Below are positions 6,326 through 10,067 of a stretch of 10,067 bases of DNA, one piece after another. Origin of the DNA: Piscirickettsiaceae bacterium (GTDB taxonomy: Bacteria; Pseudomonadota; Gammaproteobacteria; Nitrosococcales; Methylophagaceae); assembly GCA_030627065.1 (NCBI GenBank), contig DAOUSV010000043.1, forward strand, positions 1 to 10,067. The letters run 5' to 3'. Made by a program: the position numbers and the translations under genes. Below the pieces are notes generated by a model. It searched no databases. It was given only the letters and a program-made list of their open reading frames with translations, and was not told the origin of the DNA. Numbering within the stretch: the stretch's first letter is position 1; each line of letters begins with the position of its first letter.

Positions 6326-9300
6326 ATGATTAATCGTATTATTACCGCCTCTTTACGTGATAAGTTTCAAGTATTACTTGCCACGTTAGTTATTATTTTT
6401 GCTGGAATTTGGGCATTTAAAAACACACCCTTAGATGCCATTCCCGATCTATCTGATGTACAAGTTATCGTTCTGACTGAGTATGCAGGTCAAGCACCAC
6501 AAGTGGTTGAAGATCAGGTGACTTATCCCCTGACAACCGCCATGTTATCCGTGCCAAAAGCCAAAACAGTGCGTGGCTATTCCTTCTTCGGATTATCTTT
6601 TGTCTATATTATCTTTGAAGATGATACCGATATGTATTGGGCGCGTTCGCGTGTTTTAGAATATTTAAATTATGTCAGCGGTCGCCTTCCTGACAATGTA
6701 AACCCTAGCCTAGGACCTGATGCAACAGGCGTTGGCTGGGTTTATGAATATGCCTTAATTGACAAAACAGGTCAGCACGACTTGGCACAACTACGTTCAC
6801 TGCAAGACTGGTATTTACGCTACCCATTGCAAACTGTTGATGGTGTTGCTGAAGTTGCCTCGATTGGTGGCTTTGTTAAGCAATATCAGGTCGAAGTCGA
6901 TCCCAATGCCCTCATTCACTACAACATTCCCCTGTCTCAAATAAAACGGGCCATTCAACGATCTAATTTAGATGTTGGTGGCAAACTTATTGAAATGGCA
7001 GAAACAGAATATATGGTGCGAGGTTTGGGTTATATTCAATCACTAGATGATTTAAAATCGATTGCCATTAGTGTCAGTGAAAGTGGCACCCCTATTCGCT
7101 TAGAGGATGTTGCTAATATCCATCTTGGCCCAGAATTACGCCGTGGTTTAGCTGATTTGAATGGTGAAGGTGAAGTGGCCGGTGGCATTATTATTATGCG
7201 TTACGGTGAAAATGCACTGACCACCATTGAAAGTGTCAAAGCTAAGATTGCTGAGTTAGAAAAAGGCTTACCTGCTGGCGTTGAAATTGTACCCGTTTAT
7301 GATCGCAGTAAATTGATCAATCGTGCGGTTGATAATCTGCAAAGCACTTTGATTGAAGAATCAATCATTGTCAGCCTGATCTGCATTTTATTTTTACTGC
7401 ATATTCGCTCTGCTTTAGTCGCCGTGGTTACGTTGCCTATTGGTATTTTATTGGCCTTTATGATTATGCGTTGGCAAGGAATTAATGCCAACATTATGTC
7501 TCTGGGCGGTATTGCCATTGCCATTGGCGTGATGGTCGATGGTGCTATTGTGATGATAGAAAACACCCATAAACACTTAGAAAAAGCCATTAAAGATAAA
7601 GGCCAAGCCTTATCTAATAGTGAACATTGGCAAACCATTGCCACCGCAGCCAAAGAAGTTGGCCCCGCCCTGTTCTTTTCATTGCTGATTATTACTGTGT
7701 CCTTTTTGCCTGTCTTCACCTTGCAGGCACAAGAAGGTCGTTTGTTTGCACCACTGGCTTACACCAAAACTTATGCCATGATAGCGGCGGCATTATTGGC
7801 GATTACGCTTGTTCCCGTCTTAATGGGCTATTTGATCAGGGGCAAGATTTTAGCCGAACACAAAAACCCGATTAACCGACTATTACATGCCATTCACCGC
7901 CCTATTTTAGCAATCGCTATTCGCTGGCGCTGGCTTACTTTGTTGGCAGTAACTGGATTGCTTTTAATCACATTAGTGCCTGCCAACAAGCTTGGCAGTG
8001 AGTTTATGCCGCCATTAGATGAAGGTGATATTTTATATATGCCCACCACCTATCCCGGAATTTCGATAAGCAAGGCACGTGAGTTATTACAACAAACTGA
8101 CAAGATTTTAATGAGTTTCCCGGAAGTTGAGCGGGTATTTGGTAAAGTCGGTCGCGCTGAAACAGCTACTGATCCGGCACCACTTTCCATGTTAGAAACG
8201 ACCATTACGTTGAAGGATAAAGCCGCATGGCCTGATCCTGACAAAACCACCAAACAATTAATGGCAGAAATGGATAAAACAATCCAATTTCCCGGTTTGG
8301 CTAATGCGTGGACAATGCCAATTAAGACTCGTATCGATATGTTATCAACCGGCATCAAAACACCGATTGGCATCAAAATTAGTGGCCCAAGTATTACCGT
8401 ATTAGAACAAGTTGCCTCTGATATTGAACACGTAATTAAAACAATGCCAGATACGCTATCAGCCTTTGGTGACAAAGCCGCAGGCGGTTATTATCTTGAT
8501 TTTGATATTAACCGTGATGAACTGGCTCGCTACGGTTTACATATTGCCGATGTGCAAGATGTCATTCAAACCGCGATTGGCGGCATGAATGTTACTGAAA
8601 CGGTGGAAGGTTTAGAGCGTTATCCCGTTAATCTGCGTTACCCACGTGAATTGCGTGATAATGTCGACAAACTCAAACGCATTTTAATCCCCACACCTAC
8701 AGGTGCTCAAATCCCACTTGGTCAAGTGGCTACTTTATCTTTTCACCGTGGTGCACCCGTCATTAAAACTGAAAATGCACGACCTAATGCTTGGGTTTAT
8801 ATCGATATTAAAACCGATGATATTGGTGGCTATGTCAATAAGGCCAAGAAAATTGTCGAACAACAAGTTACCGTACCAGCGGGTTACACCTTATCTTGGT
8901 CGGGGCAATTTGAATATATGGAACGTGCAGCCGAACGACTTCGCATTGTTGTACCCATCACCTTATTCAGCATATTTTTACTGCTTTACCTTAACTTCCG
9001 TAATGTGAGCGCGCCTCTAGTCGTTATGCTATCCGTACCCTTCTCACTGATTGGCGGTATTTGGTTAGTCTATTTACTCGGCTTTAACTTATCGGTTGCA
9101 GTTGCCGTTGGTTTTATCGCCTTAGCAGGTGTATCAGCAGAAATTGGCGTATTAGTCTTAACCTTTATCGATCAAAAAATAGCCAAACTCAAACAAGATA
9201 AAGGCCAGATAAGCCAACAAGACATTATCGATGCTGTGCAATCAGGCACCTCAGAACGAGTACGGCCCATCATCATGACATCAACTGCCACCGTTGCTGG

Positions 9301-9460
9301 ATTACTGCCCATCATGTGGAGTACAGGTACAGGCTCAGAAGTCATGCAACGCATTGCCGCGCCAATGGTTGGCGGCATGATAACCGTCACTATTTTAAGC
9401 TTAGTAGTGTTGCCGATTGTTTATAGTTTGGTATTGCAGTTTAAAAACAAGAAATCATAA
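6326..9460 (+). CDS. cusA: CusA-type heavy-metal RND efflux pump (HME-RND, Cu(I)/Ag(I))
   Basis: The 1044-residue inner-membrane proton-driven pump aligns along its whole length with E. coli CusA (1047 residues). It has TM1 near residues 10-30, two large periplasmic loops, and the TM2-6 and TM8-12 bundles typical of RND proteins. The periplasmic cleft methionines are conserved: M572 (ILYMPTT), M622 (PLSMLETT) and M672 (RIDMLSTGIK) correspond to E. coli M573, M623 and M672. Methionines in the membrane relay also match: NIMSLGG, GVMVDGAIVM and GSEVMQRIAAPM. Of the proton-relay residues, D405 (MVDGA) and E939 (SAEIG) are present, but the position of K984 is Ile982 (RVRPIIMT). These methionines favour Cu/Ag over divalent Co/Zn/Cd substrates. 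An in-frame ATG at 6311 would add 5 residues but overlaps cusB; the ribosome binding site and E. coli N-terminus favour 6326. It is last in the operon. Confidence 0.95.
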   Translation: MINRIITASLRDKFQVLLATLVIIFAGIWAFKNTPLDAIPDLSDVQVIVLTEYAGQAPQVVEDQVTYPLTTAMLSVPKAKTVRGYSFFGLSFVYIIFEDDTDMYWARSRVLEYLNYVSGRLPDNVNPSLGPDATGVGWVYEYALIDKTGQHDLAQLRSLQDWYLRYPLQTVDGVAEVASIGGFVKQYQVEVDPNALIHYNIPLSQIKRAIQRSNLDVGGKLIEMAETEYMVRGLGYIQSLDDLKSIAISVSESGTPIRLEDVANIHLGPELRRGLADLNGEGEVAGGIIIMRYGENALTTIESVKAKIAELEKGLPAGVEIVPVYDRSKLINRAVDNLQSTLIEESIIVSLICILFLLHIRSALVAVVTLPIGILLAFMIMRWQGINANIMSLGGIAIAIGVMVDGAIVMIENTHKHLEKAIKDKGQALSNSEHWQTIATAAKEVGPALFFSLLIITVSFLPVFTLQAQEGRLFAPLAYTKTYAMIAAALLAITLVPVLMGYLIRGKILAEHKNPINRLLHAIHRPILAIAIRWRWLTLLAVTGLLLITLVPANKLGSEFMPPLDEGDILYMPTTYPGISISKARELLQQTDKILMSFPEVERVFGKVGRAETATDPAPLSMLETTITLKDKAAWPDPDKTTKQLMAEMDKTIQFPGLANAWTMPIKTRIDMLSTGIKTPIGIKISGPSITVLEQVASDIEHVIKTMPDTLSAFGDKAAGGYYLDFDINRDELARYGLHIADVQDVIQTAIGGMNVTETVEGLERYPVNLRYPRELRDNVDKLKRILIPTPTGAQIPLGQVATLSFHRGAPVIKTENARPNAWVYIDIKTDDIGGYVNKAKKIVEQQVTVPAGYTLSWSGQFEYMERAAERLRIVVPITLFSIFLLLYLNFRNVSAPLVVMLSVPFSLIGGIWLVYLLGFNLSVAVAVGFIALAGVSAEIGVLVLTFIDQKIAKLKQDKGQISQQDIIDAVQSGTSERVRPIIMTSTATVAGLLPIMWSTGTGSEVMQRIAAPMVGGMITVTILSLVVLPIVYSLVLQFKNKKS

Positions 9461-9485
9461 TGTATATATTTTGTTAAATTATGAT
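9454..9485. repeat. Perfect 8-bp inverted repeat at the cusA stop codon
   Basis: ATCATAAT (9454-9461, containing the cusA TAA) pairs with ATTATGAT (9478-9485) across a 16-nt loop. The stem is almost all A/T and no U-tract follows, so it is a poor intrinsic terminator. No better terminator is visible after cusA. Confidence 0.4.
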
Positions 9486-9487
9486 CT

Positions 9488-9493
9488 TATAAT
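9488..9493 (+). promoter_or_regulatory. Consensus -10 hexamer upstream of the 9560 gene
   Basis: TATAAT is a perfect -10 match, but no good -35 is found at 16-18 bp (9464-9471 holds only AT sequence) and there is no TGn extension. Transcription would start near 9500, giving a leader of about 60 nt. In such AT-rich DNA a chance match is possible. Confidence 0.3.
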
Positions 9494-9510
9494 CGGGTGA
9501 ACTACTGAGG

Positions 9511-9536
9511 AATTTTATTCTCGTTAAGAATAAATT
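9511..9536. repeat. Stem-loop in the putative leader of the 9560 gene, flanked by CTGAGG direct repeats
   Basis: TTTATTCT (9514-9521) and AGAATAAA (9527-9534) form an 8-bp stem with a 5-nt loop CGTTA. With a one-base bulge the stem extends to 9511 and 9536. CTGAGG occurs on both sides (9505-9510 and 9543-9548), the second copy overlapping the ribosome binding site. Function is unknown; it lacks a U-tract. Confidence 0.4.
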
Positions 9537-9544
9537 AGGATTCT

Positions 9545-9551
9545 GAGGGAG
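9545..9551 (+). promoter_or_regulatory. Ribosome binding site of the frameshifted membrane-protein gene
   Basis: GAGGGAG ends 8 nt before ATG 9560. This strong site shows that the short first reading frame is the genuine beginning of a gene, although its frame breaks 23 codons later. Confidence 0.65.
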
Positions 9552-9559
9552 TTAAAATT

Positions 9560-10067
9560 ATGGCTCAAGACTCAAAAATTCCAAGCTGGAAATTACTGGT
9601 TAATTTAGGAAATAATAGGTTAGTTAAAGTCTTCATATTATTGGATTGTTATTGTGCCTATAGCTGCCAAGGTACTTAATAAACATCCAAATGAATATTC
9701 ATTTGGAAATGGAGATAACCCTATAATTATTACTTTAGGACTTCCTTTTTCTTGGGAAATTCTTTATTTCATGGCTCTATCTTTTGGTATCGCAACATTT
9801 ATTTATAGTTATAAATGCCCTGATTTATTAAAGAAATTTTCAAGTTGGGATAAATTCAATGAAAAAGGACTTGGGAAGAAACAACTTCTTGTTTACTTCA
9901 GTAACTGGTTGAGAAATTATGGTCAAATACGTGAAGCAGGTGGAAAAGTGGTACCTCAAATAAAGGCAGTAAATACAGTAGCAAAGAAGTTTTGTTCAAC
10001 CCTACCACCACATTTGAAAGATATAAAAGAAGCTTGGTATTTATCTAAATATCTACCCATAAATAAA
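9560..10067 (+). pseudogene. Two-helix membrane protein gene of unknown function, frameshifted and cut by the window edge
   Basis: I do not recognise the family by name. From ATG 9560 the first frame gives MAQDSKIPSWKLLVNLGNN and RLVK (23 residues), then runs only to a TAA at 9677-9679. The +1 frame, starting at TCT 9630, continues as SSYYWIVIVPIAAKVLNK and stays open for 146 codons to the window end. In that frame a TAG at 9621-9623 blocks any upstream start and no ATG occurs before residue 48, so the two parts most likely belong to one gene. Removing one A from GTTAAAGTC (9623-9631) restores VKSSYYW. The joined product would be about 169 residues in view, with hydrophobic helices at YYWIVIVPIAAKVL and around WEILYFMALSFGIATFIYSY, then a charged, probably cytoplasmic domain. 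DNA here is more AT-rich than cusCBA, suggesting a separately acquired locus. A sequencing indel is an equal explanation. Confidence 0.65.

Noticed and set aside
7297..7719. 140-codon minus-strand open frame opposite cusA
   Set aside because: It lies wholly within the strongly conserved membrane and loop coding sequence of cusA, and its translation looks like an antisense shadow. The same applies to the frames at 8050-8475 and 9172-9390.
9454..9485. Intrinsic terminator of the cus operon
   Set aside because: The stem is A/T-only with a 16-nt loop and is not followed by a T-run.
9623..9634. Programmed +1 frameshifting at the membrane-protein gene
   Set aside because: There is no slippery stop-codon context such as CTT-TGA at the junction, and a one-base A-run indel is simpler.

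Overview
The window looks like chromosomal or genomic-island DNA from a low-to-medium GC gammaproteobacterium, judged from the E. coli-like CusCBA proteins, ordinary Shine-Dalgarno sites and AT-leaning codon use. I cannot place it to genus. It holds two divergent gene clusters concerned with metals, metalloids or redox, plus the start of a different, more AT-rich locus at the right edge.

Left half, minus strand (3122 down to 27): a tight three-gene operon. The order of transcription is a MerA-like FAD/NAD(P) disulfide-reductase-family flavoprotein, a TVP38/TMEM64 (DedA-type) membrane protein, then a radical SAM/Cys-rich protein of the ArsS (DUF3641) family. Spacings are 2 and 4 bp. The flavoprotein keeps the CxxxxC redox pair but has Tyr and Gln where disulfide reductases carry the catalytic His-Glu pair, and it lacks the MerA C-terminal Cys pair and N-terminal metal-binding domain. 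The ArsS family is known for arsenosugar biosynthesis. Its usual partner, the methyltransferase ArsM, is not in view and could lie beyond position 1.

Centre and right, plus strand (3266 to 9460): a copper/silver efflux operon. A small exported Cys/Met/His-rich protein comes first, then CusC (outer-membrane channel), CusB (periplasmic adaptor with an N-terminal Met-rich metal-binding motif) and CusA (inner-membrane RND pump). cusC and cusB overlap by 8 bp, and cusB and cusA are 1 bp apart. The metal-relay methionines of E. coli CusA and CusB are conserved, so monovalent Cu/Ag export is the best reading. One of the three charged proton-relay residues of CusA (Lys984 in E. coli) is Ile here. The two clusters diverge from a 143-bp intergenic region in which two candidate -35 elements form an imperfect palindrome.

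Right edge (9461 to 10067): an AT-rich spacer with two inverted repeats and a perfect -10 hexamer, then a gene with a strong ribosome binding site for a small two-helix membrane protein of unknown function. The reading frame breaks after codon 23 by one extra base and continues, open, to the window edge. This is either a real pseudogene or an indel error.
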